From contig NMRA01000240.1 in NCBI GenBank assembly GCA_002633005.1, positions 93,351-157,350 on the forward strand: DNA of 64,000 nt, given 5' to 3'. The first letter of the stretch is position 1, and each line of letters starts with the position of its first letter. Positions 37,802 through 48,248 of the stretch are shown here, piece by piece. This DNA comes from Phoronis australis (Eukaryota; Phoronida; Phoronidae). The notes under the pieces are model-generated. The model saw only the letters and a list, made by a program, of their open reading frames with translations, was not told where the DNA came from and searched no databases. Position numbers and translations under genes: made by a program.

Positions 37802-38180
37802 ACTCTTCGCGTGTAAGCGCAGACCACTGTTGTTCCTGGGTTTTCTTCAATTTTATCCTTATTACTCTGCGCGTGTAAGCGCAGAGTCCTGTTGTTCCTG
37901 GGTTTTCTTCAATTTTATTCTTCTTCTTATTATTCTTCCGACCAATGCTTTTCATATTGGTAAACGGGGTTTTGGGTTGCTGTCAGTAAATTCCCATAAC
38001 AATTCCTTTAATACGCAGGCGCAAAATCCATTATTGTCACGCCGTGACAATAATCTTTCTAGTTACTCTGCGCGTGTTAGCGTAGAGTACTGTTGTTCAT
38101 GGGTTTTCTTCAATTTTATTACTCTGCGCGTGCAAGCGCAGAGTACTGTTGTTCCTGGGTTTTCTTCAATTTTATTCTTA
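37802..38180 (+). repeat. Four copies of a 56-bp hairpin-headed unit
   Basis: Each unit begins with an imperfect palindrome ACTCTGCGC-x6-GCGCAGAGT and continues CTGTTGTTCCTGGGTTTTC and CTTCAATTTTATT. Units start at about 37802, 37864, 38065 and 38121, so they form two close pairs (62 and 56 bp apart) about 200 bp from each other. A TTCTTATTC tract follows. The 186-codon ORF over this array only reflects the repetition. Confidence 0.85.
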
Positions 38181-38329
38181 TTCTTCTTATTCTTCTTATT
38201 CTTCTTCTTATTCTTCTTCCGACCAAATTTGAGGCTTAATAACTCCAAATTGGGTGCAGGTACGGTTTTTAAATTCAGCATATGACTTTGGACAGTATAT
38301 AAATTTTGATTGGTTATATAATCATATTC

Positions 38330-38990
38330 CATATTGCACCGGAAGAGGTCGTTTGGTTCTAAGGTCATATAATTTTCAAAATGCTATTCCTCCTTCAGTT
38401 TTAAAGCTATCTTTTTCAAATTCGGTGCACAGGTATACATGTAAGTTAACATTAAAAAATTACTTTTCTAAGTAATCAGGTCATCCAATCATTTGAAATA
38501 GGTCAAAGGTCATTAGGTGAAAACAAAAATTTTGAGCTAGACACTTCAAATTGACAGGTCTGATTGCCACAGGTAAAACAAATCGGAATCCAAAGTTTCA
38601 GGTCATTTAGTGTAAACATGGGGTCTTTAGCTGCATTTTTTCTTCTTTTCAATCAGCAAGTATTCTGATGTGTCAACCGTTAGACAACTGTGATTCCCAG
38701 CACTAAACACATTTTTATGGGTTTTGCAATAATTCTCCTAAAGACGCTTATGGTGCACCGGATAGGGTCAATTAGTGCAAAGGTCATGTAACGCTCAAAA
38801 TGTTATATCTCGTACGTTTTTCAAGGAATTCTTTTCAATTTCAGCACACTGGTGTAAGTCAACATGCCAATTGAATACCCTACTTTACTTCGCAATAGGC
38901 CTAACCAATCAGAAAAATAGGTCAAAGGTCATTGAGTGCAAACTTAAATTTTGAGCTAGAGACTTTAAAATTACATATCTATTTATTAAG
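38330..38990 (+). repeat. Two diverged direct copies (about 420 bp apart) with AGGTCAAAGGTCA
   Basis: The order GGTGCACCGGA/GCACCGGAAG, AAGGTCAT, TTTTCAA, GGTGCACAGGT/CAGCACACTGG, AGGTCAAAGGTCATT, TTTTGAGCTAGA occurs twice, at about 38335-38550 and 38756-38965. Identity is moderate with indels. Each copy keeps one AGGTCA-A-AGGTCA (38500-38512 and 38919-38931), a direct repeat with 1-base spacing. This is part of an unidentified repeat family adjoining the retrotransposon. Confidence 0.65.
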
Positions 38991-39029
38991 TGCGATTGAG
39001 TTTGAATTCAGATCATGTGACTTCTGCCA

Positions 39030-39892
39030 GTGAACAACTCCTAAGGGCAGGATCTCTAAAGTGCCATCGGGTGAGATGCCACTTATGGAAGAAAAGTTCC
39101 AGCGTATCGCTGTTGATTTGATTGGTCCTGTGTCGCCGATCACATACAGAGGCAACCGGTACATTCTCACCACCGTAGACTATGCCACAAGATATCCAGA
39201 GGCAGTCCCTCTACCAAGAATAGAAGCTGAGCGAGTTGCAGAAGCACTGTTTGAAATCTTCTGTGCAATTGGCTTTCCACGAGACGTGCTTAGTGACTGT
39301 GGGACACGGTTTACCTCAGAAGTACTGAAAGAAGTTGCACGGTTGATATCCATGAAGCAACTGTTCACCACACCGTACAATCCGAAATGCAATGGGTTGT
39401 GTGAGCTTATTAACGGTGCACTGAAGAGTATGCTTAAGAAAATGTGCCAAGAGCGACCACAAGACTGGGACCGGTACTTACCAGCAGTACTGTTCACTTA
39501 CCGAGAGGTACCACAAGAGAGCACAGGTTTTTCGCCAGTTGAACTGTTGTATGGTAGAACCGTGCGAGGGCCCATGCAGGTGCATAAAGAGTGAAACACC
39601 AGAGTATGGCCTCGACTTGCAACATCGTCTGGAAAAGACATGTGAACTGGTGCGGGAAAACTTACGAAATGCTGGTGAAGCATACAAGCACCATTATGAC
39701 AAAAAGACACGAGATCGTCGCTTCAAAGTGGGAGACCAAGTCTTAATATTGTTACCAACCGACAGTAAAAAGCTGCTACTGCAGTGGAGGGGTCCCTTTG
39801 AAGTGACCGAGGTACTCAACAAAATGGACAGCCGAGTAAGGGTTGGTGGAAAGACCAAAAGACCAAAACATACCATGCCAACCTCTTGAAAC
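39030..39892 (+). pseudogene. Gmr1-like Ty3/gypsy retrotransposon: integrase part of pol
   Basis: The frame enters with TTPKGRISK and PLMEEKF, then the integrase core with all three acidic residues in context: AVDLIGP, LSDCGTRFTSE and NGLCELINGALKSML (D, D, E). VLFTYREVPQESTGFSPVEL and YGRTVRGPMQV follow. A stop at 39592 and a frame change lead into the C-terminal part (HHYDKKTRDRRFKVGDQV, WRGPFEVTEV, a GPY/F-type module). Another slip near 39860 joins TYHANLLKLYISRDQ. The N-terminal zinc-binding HHCC region, protease and gag are absent, so the element is 5' truncated. Integrase lies upstream of RT, the reverse of ordinary Ty3/gypsy order and the order described for Gmr1-like elements. Not functional. 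Confidence 0.9.
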
Positions 39893-41450
39893 TCTACATA
39901 TCTCGTGATCAAAGTGGGGCTGCAAGTAAAGATGATGCAGATCAGAATTCTGACATCGCGGCCATAGCTGTACTGCAGCCTGAAATGGACAATGAAGTTG
40001 GCGTTGTCGATGATGAACATTTACTAGGGCTGGGATCGACAAACCAAAAAGAAACGTACAAAGATGTCAAGACATCAGACGAGCTCACTACTAGCCAACA
40101 AAGTGAGGTGATGACTCTGCTAGAAGAGTACTCTGACATATTTATTGAAGTACCAGGTACGACCCATCTGATTGAGCACAAGATTGAGACCATCAGTGAA
40201 GAGCCGGTGAGAGTCAAGCCTTATCCCCTGCCATATGCCACACGGTCGATTAAGCAGGAGGAAGTTGACAACATGTTCAAGTGTGGAGTCATAGAACAGT
40301 CCGATGCACCCTACAACTCTCCGGTGGTCTTAGTGAAGAAGAATGACGGTTCAAATCGATTGTGCATCGATTTTCGTCGTTTGAACGCCGTTACCAAGTT
40401 TGACACGGAACCGATGGGCAATCCTGACTATGATCAGTAAAAACCAGTATTTTACGAAGATTGATCTACGTAAAGGGTACTGGCAAGTCATTGTCGCCGA
40501 AGAATCACGATCTAAGACCTAGTAGTACCAAGTGGTAGCTACAAGTTCGTAAAGATGCCTTTTGGTCTGGTAAATTCAGCAGCGACCTTCAACCGCATAA
40601 TGCGAAAGATGTTGGCAGGAGCACATATTACAGAACATCACGTGGATGATATTCTGTGCCATAATAAGACCTGGACTGAACACCTTGCCACCTTGCGAGA
40701 CACCTTCCAACGTGTGCGAGAGGCTGGACGAACGATTCGACCCACCAAGTTTTCGGTTGGATCTCGTTCCGTCGATTTCGTTGGGCATGTGGTCGGTGAA
40801 GGGCACCTGGCAATGGATGGAGAAAAGTTAGGACGCATCCGAGATGCACCACGACCCAGAACGAAGAAACAAGTTCGTTCTTTTCTTGGGTTGGCTGGAT
40901 ACTACAGGAAGTTCATGCCAAACTTTGCTGAAATCGCCGTCACGCTTACTGACCTCACGAAGAAGAAACGGCCTAACACCGTGCAATGGGAAGAAGCTCA
41001 GCAGCATGCATTCGACAGTCTTCGAGACCTGATGACGCGAGTACTTAAACTGAGATTACCTGATTTCAGTAAATCTTTTATTGTTCAGACTGATGCGTCA
41101 GATACTGGAATAGGCTGTATTTTGTTGCAGGACTATGATGATGGCAGGTTCCCAGTAGCATGTGCTAGTAAGAAAATGTTACCCCGGGAACGGAATTACT
41201 CTGTCATAGAGAGGGAATGATTGGCTATTGTATTTGCTATCAGAAAATTTGCGAAGTACTTGTGTGGTAAAGAATTTATCATTCATACTGACCATCAACC
41301 CCTTGCTTAAATTGAAAAAGTAAGTTAGTTAATGGACGCATCATGAGGTGGGTCTTGTTTTTGTAAAACTATCGATTTAAGGTTGAAGCTATCAAAGGCT
41401 CAGAAAATGTTGGTGCCGATTACCTGAGTAGGTTAGAGTATTGAAGATTC
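39893..41450 (+). pseudogene. Gmr1-like Ty3/gypsy retrotransposon: RT and RNase H part of pol
   Basis: The pol frame continues through a linker (YSDIFIEVPGTTHLIEHKIE) into RT: SPVVLVKKNDGSNRLCIDFR, then after a frameshift near 40420 QYFTKIDLRKGYWQV, and after another near 40520 KMPFGLVNSAATFN. The catalytic box reads HVDDIL, with H where Y is usual. The RT thumb and connection (SFLGLAGYYRKFMPNF) and the RNase H start (IVQTDASDTGIGCIL) follow. A TGA at 41218 replaces the Cys usual in ECLAIV; beyond it RKFAKYLCGKEFIIHTDH and GADYLSRLEY-like text end pol near 41445. With at least three frameshifts and several stops, the copy is dead. Confidence 0.9.
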
Positions 41451-41530
41451 ATGAGAATTGGGTAATAGATCTAAGTGTTAATCAATATTTAAGTCTTCCA
41501 TGTTGAGAAAATCTTAAGAAGTATTTTCTT

Positions 41531-41540
41531 GAGGAGGGGC
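41531..41540 (+). other. Candidate polypurine tract of the retrotransposon
   Basis: GAGGAGGGGC sits about 80 bp after the end of pol and just before the presumed LTR start. This is the usual place for the plus-strand primer of LTR retroelements. Confidence 0.55.
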
Positions 41541-41545
41541 TTATT

Positions 41546-42370
41546 TGTCAGAATAAATATTGATCAAGTAATTAGTAAGTATAAATCCATTTTAAGTTGC
41601 CCAAAATTTGTGCATATGTACTTTTAAATCATGTGGTCAGATTTGTTGACAGGTATTTGAACGTCAAAATCTATTTTTGGACGGTGTTTACAACTTTGGG
41701 TTCTGGGGTCAAAGTACTCTAGAAATTCTAGAATATTCTGAGAACAAATTGTAACAGCCAATAATGCGAGTGGATATGATCATGTGGTTTTTATTAGCCA
41801 ATCACTAAATAAGTAGAATGTTATATTTTGGGCTGAAATCAACAAGATAAGTAGATGCGCTATAGTAGTTGAAGCATAAAGACTTGCTACAGTGTACAAC
41901 GGAAATTGTACGACAGAGCCATCTCGTGGAAGATTCTAGAAAGGATCTTGGTAAGGGCAAGGGTTAACGAAGAGGAAGTTAACTGAGAGCTTGTCACTTG
42001 CATTGTGGGTAGTAAGGTACTACCTGAAGTGTTGCGTCATCAGCTCGAGACTGTGACCAGCAAGAAGAATCGCGGGTAGAAGAAATTGCCTGCAAGTGTT
42101 GCATCACCAAAGACGGTGACCAGCAAGCACACTGTCGCTAGACAGTGTGTGTAGTTCGAAAATTCACAAACAAGACAGACATCCAACAAGTGGAGAGTCC
42201 TAGCTTGGATAGCAGATAAGACATTTGATTATTTTGGTTGTTTGATTAAAGTAATCTTTAAAGAGGGCGCTAGCGTGCTTACTCTTGATTAGTTGATTAC
42301 TTAATTCACAATATGTTTCATTTGTCTAATAAGTGGTAATAAATAATAAATTAATAGCTGGATTTGATTA
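41546..42370 (+). repeat. Probable 3' LTR of the Gmr1-like element
   Basis: It starts TGTCAGAATAAA after the polypurine tract. Inside are a perfect heat-shock-type TTCTAGAATATTC (41726-41738), a CCAAT box with TAAATA downstream (41795-41812), an internal duplication (AAGTGTTGCRTCA ... GTGACCAGCAAG, at about 42028-42068 and 42094-42128) and AATAAA at 42338. No 5' LTR is present in the window for comparison, so the right boundary is approximate: it must lie before the long repeat that starts near 42440. Confidence 0.5.
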
Positions 42371-42439
42371 TTCACTCTCCATTTACGCACAATCTCAAAG
42401 CATAGCTACCTTTTAAACAAACCCACAGTTAATCATCTG

Positions 42440-44125
42440 ACAGTCATGTGTTAAAGTCCTTCTTGCAAACTGCCCATGTGGTTCCAGTATCCGAAAATAC
42501 TTACTACATAAATTCTTATTTTCGACACCCTTTCTTTATATTCTTTTCGCCTTTCTTCCTAAAAGCGATTTTTTAACACTATTTGACCCTTCTCTCTGAG
42601 CGTATGATTACCGGTTGTCATCGGTTATTTCCGTACCCACATTTCCGGCTCACCAGTTCAGGAACTTGTCCTGAGCGACGCCCTTTTTTCCTTGTAACTG
42701 AATGTGCTATGGCTTGCTCAAAAAGTCTTCATTATTTTGTTTTATTAGTAATATATTGTGATTTGTTTGCATATGTAGTGTATTTATAGTTTGTAGTTAG
42801 TGGTCGTTGATTTTTTTGGAATGTTACGCGTACTTAGTATGTTAAAATAGCATTGGTGTTTAGTTCCTTATGTAGGCGGGTCGAACCTAGGAACCAATAT
42901 GGGTCGAACCAAATTTTTTCGGTTTTATTTTTTTACTCGTTTTGAAAAAGTACTTTGCTATCATCGGAATGGTAGTACATTCTACTCAGAAAAAATCGAA
43001 AAAGTATCAAAATCGGGGCAAGCACTGTAAAGTTATTGCAAGTTTTGTGGCGAAATTTGGGTCACTTTGTTTGGATCGCGTCGGCCATATTGGAGGACAG
43101 CGGGATGAGTTACGAGTTTAAAACTGTGTAAATTGTTTTCGCCAACAAATTACGGTGAAATTTAGTTAGACATATCTTTAATTACTATTCTGCACGATTT
43201 AGCAGTGTTCACCAAATTTCAGCCTCGCAGTTGTTACTCATTAAGTGATAAATGTGCTCACAATTCCCGTTGGACTTCGTCTCATTTCTGGCGGCACCTA
43301 CAATGTCGAGTTTTGCTGAACTGAAAGGCATGTTCAATCGGCTACTTTGCAATTTGTGAAGATTTAACGTTGATACATTTTGACAAACGTTGCTATAAAA
43401 AAGAAACTTTGTTCAATTTTCGTGTTTTTTGTGTTTGTGGCCAGCGACCAGTTAGGCCTAAGGGTAGTCTTGGCGCAAAGCTGTATAGGCCTACTAAGAA
43501 GCTGTATTTTGACTATAGTCTTCACTGGTAGGTGGTGACTGACGCTAACTATGATCTGCCGCGGCAGTGTGACACAGGACTAACCAGCCCGTAATGTCAT
43601 GCAAGTGTCTGAAACTACCCTTGAATATATGCAGCATTTATCATTTGACCATTTTACTTCGACAAAACAGCTTGCAACCGCATGCATTTACCGTTCGCCA
43701 GTGTCTGGTCTCGATCCGCACCGGGTCCGATAGGCTGCGGTCCCAAGTCTGGCAAAATAAATTTTGTCAATATTTATTTGCCACATTTCTTCAGCAAATT
43801 CGATAAAATTGTCCGTAGTTTGATTTTTATCAAAATTAAGGGGCGCTGTCGATTTTTTATCCCCGTTTGCTGGCTGGTAACAGTATAGGCACTGCTCCAG
43901 TCGCACTGACGGCGTTTTCTCGGCCTGGGTTCCTGAATGAATTGTACTTCCGGGTTCGCGGCAAGTTCAAAATGCCGGTGTTTCTTCGGGTGCGAATCGT
44001 GAGTGGCGCGTTCATTTAAACTGTTTTCGAGTACGGATCGTGTATTAGTTAAGGGGTAGGTACTTCTTGGATCCTTATAACATCTTCTAACCATGTAATA
44101 AGGGTTAACAACGCGTGAGAGAAGA
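42440..44125 (+). repeat. Long dispersed repeat, internally deleted copy of 3518-6080
   Basis: It is collinear with 3518-4502 and then, directly after GTG at 43430-43439, with 5387-6080. The missing 884 bp have a GTG at both edges in the full copy, consistent with deletion at microhomology. Identity is high (roughly nine bases in ten by eye), so this pair is much younger than the copy near 18 kb. Confidence 0.85.
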
Positions 44126-44669
44126 ACTTTAAGGTCTACTCTGTAGTGAATATTGACTTTATTTTCCAGATTTCCAAATTGTCCTCAATAGTTTCCACAG
44201 TTTTCTACAAAAGAGTGGGCACTGTTTGCAGACTTGGTAGGACAATTCTGAAGAACCCTGTACTGAGCTCACACTTGTTTTTGAAAGCATTTCCTGCACT
44301 AGTAAAAAATAACAGTTGATTGAAGAAACGACAAAAAGAAACTGGTCAATAGGTGTAGTTCTATTTCATGGAGTTTGAAAGCCAACGCATATAGTCGCTC
44401 TCCACTACTTTAATGGCAGAATAATAATACGGTTAACTAATTCAACTTACTCAAGAAAAAGTACAGTTCTTTTTCTTATTCATGATACAGACAAATATCA
44501 ATACCCGCTAGACGGCTTTTGTCTGTCGAAGTTCACATGGAGCTCACAAACATCGTTCAAAGAAGTACCATAACAACTAGTATATGACTATCGACTGAAT
44601 ACGCCACAGTTCTTACAAGAGCAGTGATGTAACTAACAATTTTTGGAATTATTGGGTTTTTACTTGAGA

Positions 44670-44830
44670 TATTCTACATTCGTGGCACAATGTTGTCAGA
44701 TATAGAGTTTCATTCTACAGCCGTGACACAATTTTGTGTGGTGTAGAGTTAATTCTACAGCCGTGGCACAATGTTTTCAGGTAGAGATTTTCATTCCACA
44801 GCCGTGGCAAAACGTTGTCAGGTAGGAACT
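44670..44830 (+). repeat. 41-bp tandem repeat, 3.6 units
   Basis: CGTGGCACAATGTTGTCAG starts at 44681, with variants at 44722, 44762 and 44803. Each is followed by a TAGAGTTT.ATTCTACAGC-like half. Spacings are 41, 40 and 41 bp. Confidence 0.85.
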
Positions 44831-47080
44831 TAAGTTCACCTAGTTTTTATGACAATAACTTGTCACATCAATGCAAAGCTATATTTTTTGTATTTCTCCA
44901 ATTTGCACCAGTTAAAGAGCAAGGTCCAGACTAACGATGAGATAGACAATTCTTACGTCTCAAATGACCCCGGTGCAGACGGTGGCCATCCCAAAAGCCC
45001 TCCATGCTCAGACATTTATGCCTCGCACTCATTAAAACATTAAACTTGTGGTGCTATAAGTACCTTTTGTGAGTAGAAGGGCTTTTTAGGAGGCCATTAT
45101 TGACATTTATGTCTAACTCTTCCCAGCTCCAACGAATATTCCAGCAACCAGTTCTTCGTTCAGTTGCTCAAATTGGGAAACGACCATTTCTACACTGCTC
45201 GCACCTAGTGATTTGTCGTCGTGGTGGGAACTCTTTAAAGCGGGGCCTCTGTTACTCATTTAATAATAGCTTTGTTTAACAAAATGTGTTCGAGAAAATA
45301 GAAAGTCCCCAATGGTATAACGGAACAATTCCTAAAGAGGCACGGAACGCAAATCTCGTAAAAAGTACTGTTTAAACAAATCGTACCCAATCTACGTCTT
45401 GGGATGTTAATGAGAGACATATTCACTTTGAATGTCAGAATTTCTTGAAAAATCGTCAGCTACATTATTTATTAAATCATTTTTGGCCAAAGTACAATTA
45501 GAAAACGGGACAATCGCCGCAAAAATAAAAAAGTTCATGTTAACTGAACGTTTCGTCTATTCATAAGACATTATCAGGATACAGAATGTACAGTAGGACA
45601 ACAAGTGTCGATTACCATTTAAGTGACATCCATGTCGTGAAATGAGAGTAAGAGATACATGTACATGGAAAGTAAGTAGGACATCACCATAGTTGCAGGG
45701 TCACTGAGCTCTGCATGTTATTGAGAGAATCAGTAGCATGCTGATTATGAAACATTGACAAAATATCAACTTTTTCTTCCCCACAGTTTCGAATTCTCCG
45801 CCTCCAATAATACATGTGCATATGTGCGTGCATGATCTTCATGAAAATGGACTGGCTGCTGCTTGAAGTCAACATTGTCTTTTTACATCACAGATTAAAG
45901 AGAAACCGCTAAGTCTATGTCATACCAAATAAGGAGACGGTCTTTTGCTTGTGGGGAAGATCGACGAAATGAGCAATTGACATATTGTTTTTTGAAATTT
46001 GAAACCAAAGGAAAATATGTTGACATCAAAATCTTAACAATCAAATTGAAAAGATAACTGGTGAAAAGTTTGACTTTTGTTTCAAAGGCGGAAAGCCATA
46101 TTGAATACTATAATCTAGTCTGGTTTTCACGTTCCAGCCGTCGTTAAAGTGTTTAAATTAATTGTGAAGAAATAGACTATTAGCGAATTTAGCAACTCAA
46201 AATTTTGATCCTCTGCAAACCCACATGTTATTTTAGATACTCTAAAAGCCATAACGCGGGTTAGACAGTATTTGCGAGGCATACCGGTATATTGTACATG
46301 GGCTTTTAGAACAAAAATAATTTGTTTCAAGGAATTGAATGAAAGCTGTAGTGAAAATGTCTCAGGCCATGGCAAAATGATTACATGTAAAAGTGTATGA
46401 TGGGAAATGTGCTGAGTGAAGAGTGTTTTCTCGATTTGCGACTGTGTTTGCCAATACCATGTAGACGACCTATGTTCGAAAAGTGAATGGGGGTGTTCAG
46501 TTCTCCACAAAATAAGCTAGGGGGAGAGCATAAACGTGTTCTGGTACACAGCAGTGAAATAATATTGTAATTACCAACTTTAACGGAAAATATATATGTG
46601 GCCTTTTCACCTTGGACGGTGATTTTGCGGCCGTATGTGCTATACAACGCCTAAGATGATAACTCTGGGTCACTATCATAAACATTTTACTAAGTCTGAT
46701 GTGCACGCCACCTGCTAACCTCGTCATTTGACTTACATATTTATGGGTTATTATGATGATATTGAGATTCGTGATATACATGCCAACTAAAATGCGGGTG
46801 GCTACCTCTAAATTCAGGAATCAGGGAACTTGCCTCTTCTGTTCCCTCGTTTACTAAGTTATGCTCAGGTCGACGCGGTTTCTGAGTTCCAAGTACGACC
46901 GTGTCTCAAAAATACTAAGATTTCTTAAGAGATTTAATACCCTTTATTATACCTGTGGATAGAAAATAAGCCAAAAATATAAAATATATATTTTTCTGTT
47001 TTCGGGGTTGTACATAATGGGTGGAAGACCATCTTCATGCAATACTGAGGAATTGTGACGAAAGTCCACGGAAAGTCAAC
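44831..47080. other. No gene seen
   Basis: AT-rich DNA with no recognised protein, RNA gene or clear repeat. A GAACGTTTCGTCTATTCAT stretch at 45547 resembles the AACGTTTCGGTTTATTTCAT stretch at 30822, suggesting a small shared repeat. Minus-strand ORFs at 46127-46781 (up to 127 codons) have no family resemblance that I can see. Confidence 0.4.
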
Positions 47081-47372
47081 TTTTCAGACAAGAAAAGGCT
47101 CGTTTGTGGATGCTGTAGTAACAGAAGCTTGACTGAGAACGTGTCTGTGTTCAAATTTCCTAAACGTGTGAAAGTTGCACTGAAGTGGCATCGGTTTGTG
47201 CACCGCACGAGAGTGTGGCAGAATATCACCAGTGCGAAACATGCGATTCAGTCGTGGGCCACCCCTTGTTAGACACATTTCAAGAAATCGTGTTTCAACC
47301 AAACACAAAGCGGCGCTACGATAGAAAACTCGCCACATTGTAAGTGTATTTGAAAATTTTATACGTAACAAG
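47021..47372 (+). pseudogene. THAP-type zinc finger remnant
   Basis: The frame contains the C2CH layout of THAP DNA-binding domains: VCGCCSNRS (Cys at 47105 and 47114, C-x2-C), VFKFPK, KWHRFVHRTRVW, then Cys at 47267 and His at 47276 (C-x2-H), followed by FKKSCF. There are 50 residues between the second and third ligands, within the usual THAP range. One of the two x positions of C-x2-H is a TAG stop (47270-47272), and a following KRRYDRKLATL-like end is in another frame. No exon or transposase partner is seen. It is probably a relic of a THAP transposon or retrocopy rather than a working gene. Confidence 0.6.
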
Positions 47373-47840
47373 CAAACTGCTTCCATTCTAGGGCCAGTGA
47401 TGCCGGGCTCTCGACCCCGGTCCAGCTCGAGTACGAAACGTAGCGGTTTACGCCGCATTGCGTTCAGACCGTGCTCCTCCCATTGGCCAATAGTGAATGC
47501 GAATGACCCAGGTTTACTGAGTGGCCTTTGTTCGTGATTGAAAGTGTCTATTTTGTGGAAATTGGCAACCCCTTGGTTCAGTGTTTATGGCTCACATATG
47601 TCGCCAGCATTTCCGTGCAAGTGGGTCGAGTTCATTTGGCCTAAGCCGACAAAAGTTCGCTAAGTGAGAACTCATTATCGGAATGTTCTAAAACCACATT
47701 GACCCTCATACCCCTTGACCCCTACACCCCTCGACCCCCTCAGCCCATGACCTGTGGCAACAAATGAATTTTGCGCTTTTTAGATATTTCATAATCTTAT
47801 TGCGTAGCTGAGTGACTTTCCCAGTCTGCTCTGTCTCAAG

Positions 47841-48216
47841 CCAGAAAGTGTCGATCGTAAGAACGTGATCTGAAACGGCGCTTTGTGAGTGCGCGATGGT
47901 TGTCACCGAAACACTTTCACGAGCCGCTACCACTGAATGGTCCAGTTCTACTAAACTAAGGCAGTGAGTACGTTAACATGAATGTACACAGTTTCACAAT
48001 TTTATCATTTGATTTTTGTTGTGTACCCGTTTAAAATATACTCTGTATCAAGTTGAAATACCATTTAGTTAACAGTTTGTTTTTTAAGCTGTATTTACTA
48101 CTGAAATAACAGTTTTGTTGGTTCCTCGCACTCTCCGCAAAAAATGTTGAATCTGCCATTCACAGAAGAGCAGTCTAGACGATTACACTCTGCCGGGAAC
48201 GACATTTGTAAAGTTG
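47841..48216 (+). other. Exon-like segment with conserved short frame and splice donor (paralogue of 11410-11773)
   Basis: The segment aligns over its whole length with 11410-11773. From ATG at 48144 the frame reads MLNLPFTEEQSRRL then NDICKVG and meets a good donor, G|GTAAGT, in phase 1 at 48216. In the other copy the same 73 nt have no indels while the flanks do. This could be the first coding exon of an unrecognised gene, with CCTCGCACTCTCC just upstream as 5' leader. No partner exon was found downstream, where the DNA turns into a tandem repeat and then a gap. Confidence 0.35.
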
Positions 48217-48248
48217 GTAAGTCTTCGATTGGACTTGGTGGCGTTGTT

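Noticed and set aside
37725-38285. 186-codon + ORF, the longest apart from the retroelement ORFs
   Set aside because: It runs through the four hairpin-headed repeat units, and its phrase SCCSWVFFNFI simply repeats with them. No protein similarity.
46127-46781. Overlapping minus-strand ORFs of 127, 94 and 88 codons
   Set aside because: They overlap in different frames with no recognisable motifs or splice context. Expected by chance in this composition.
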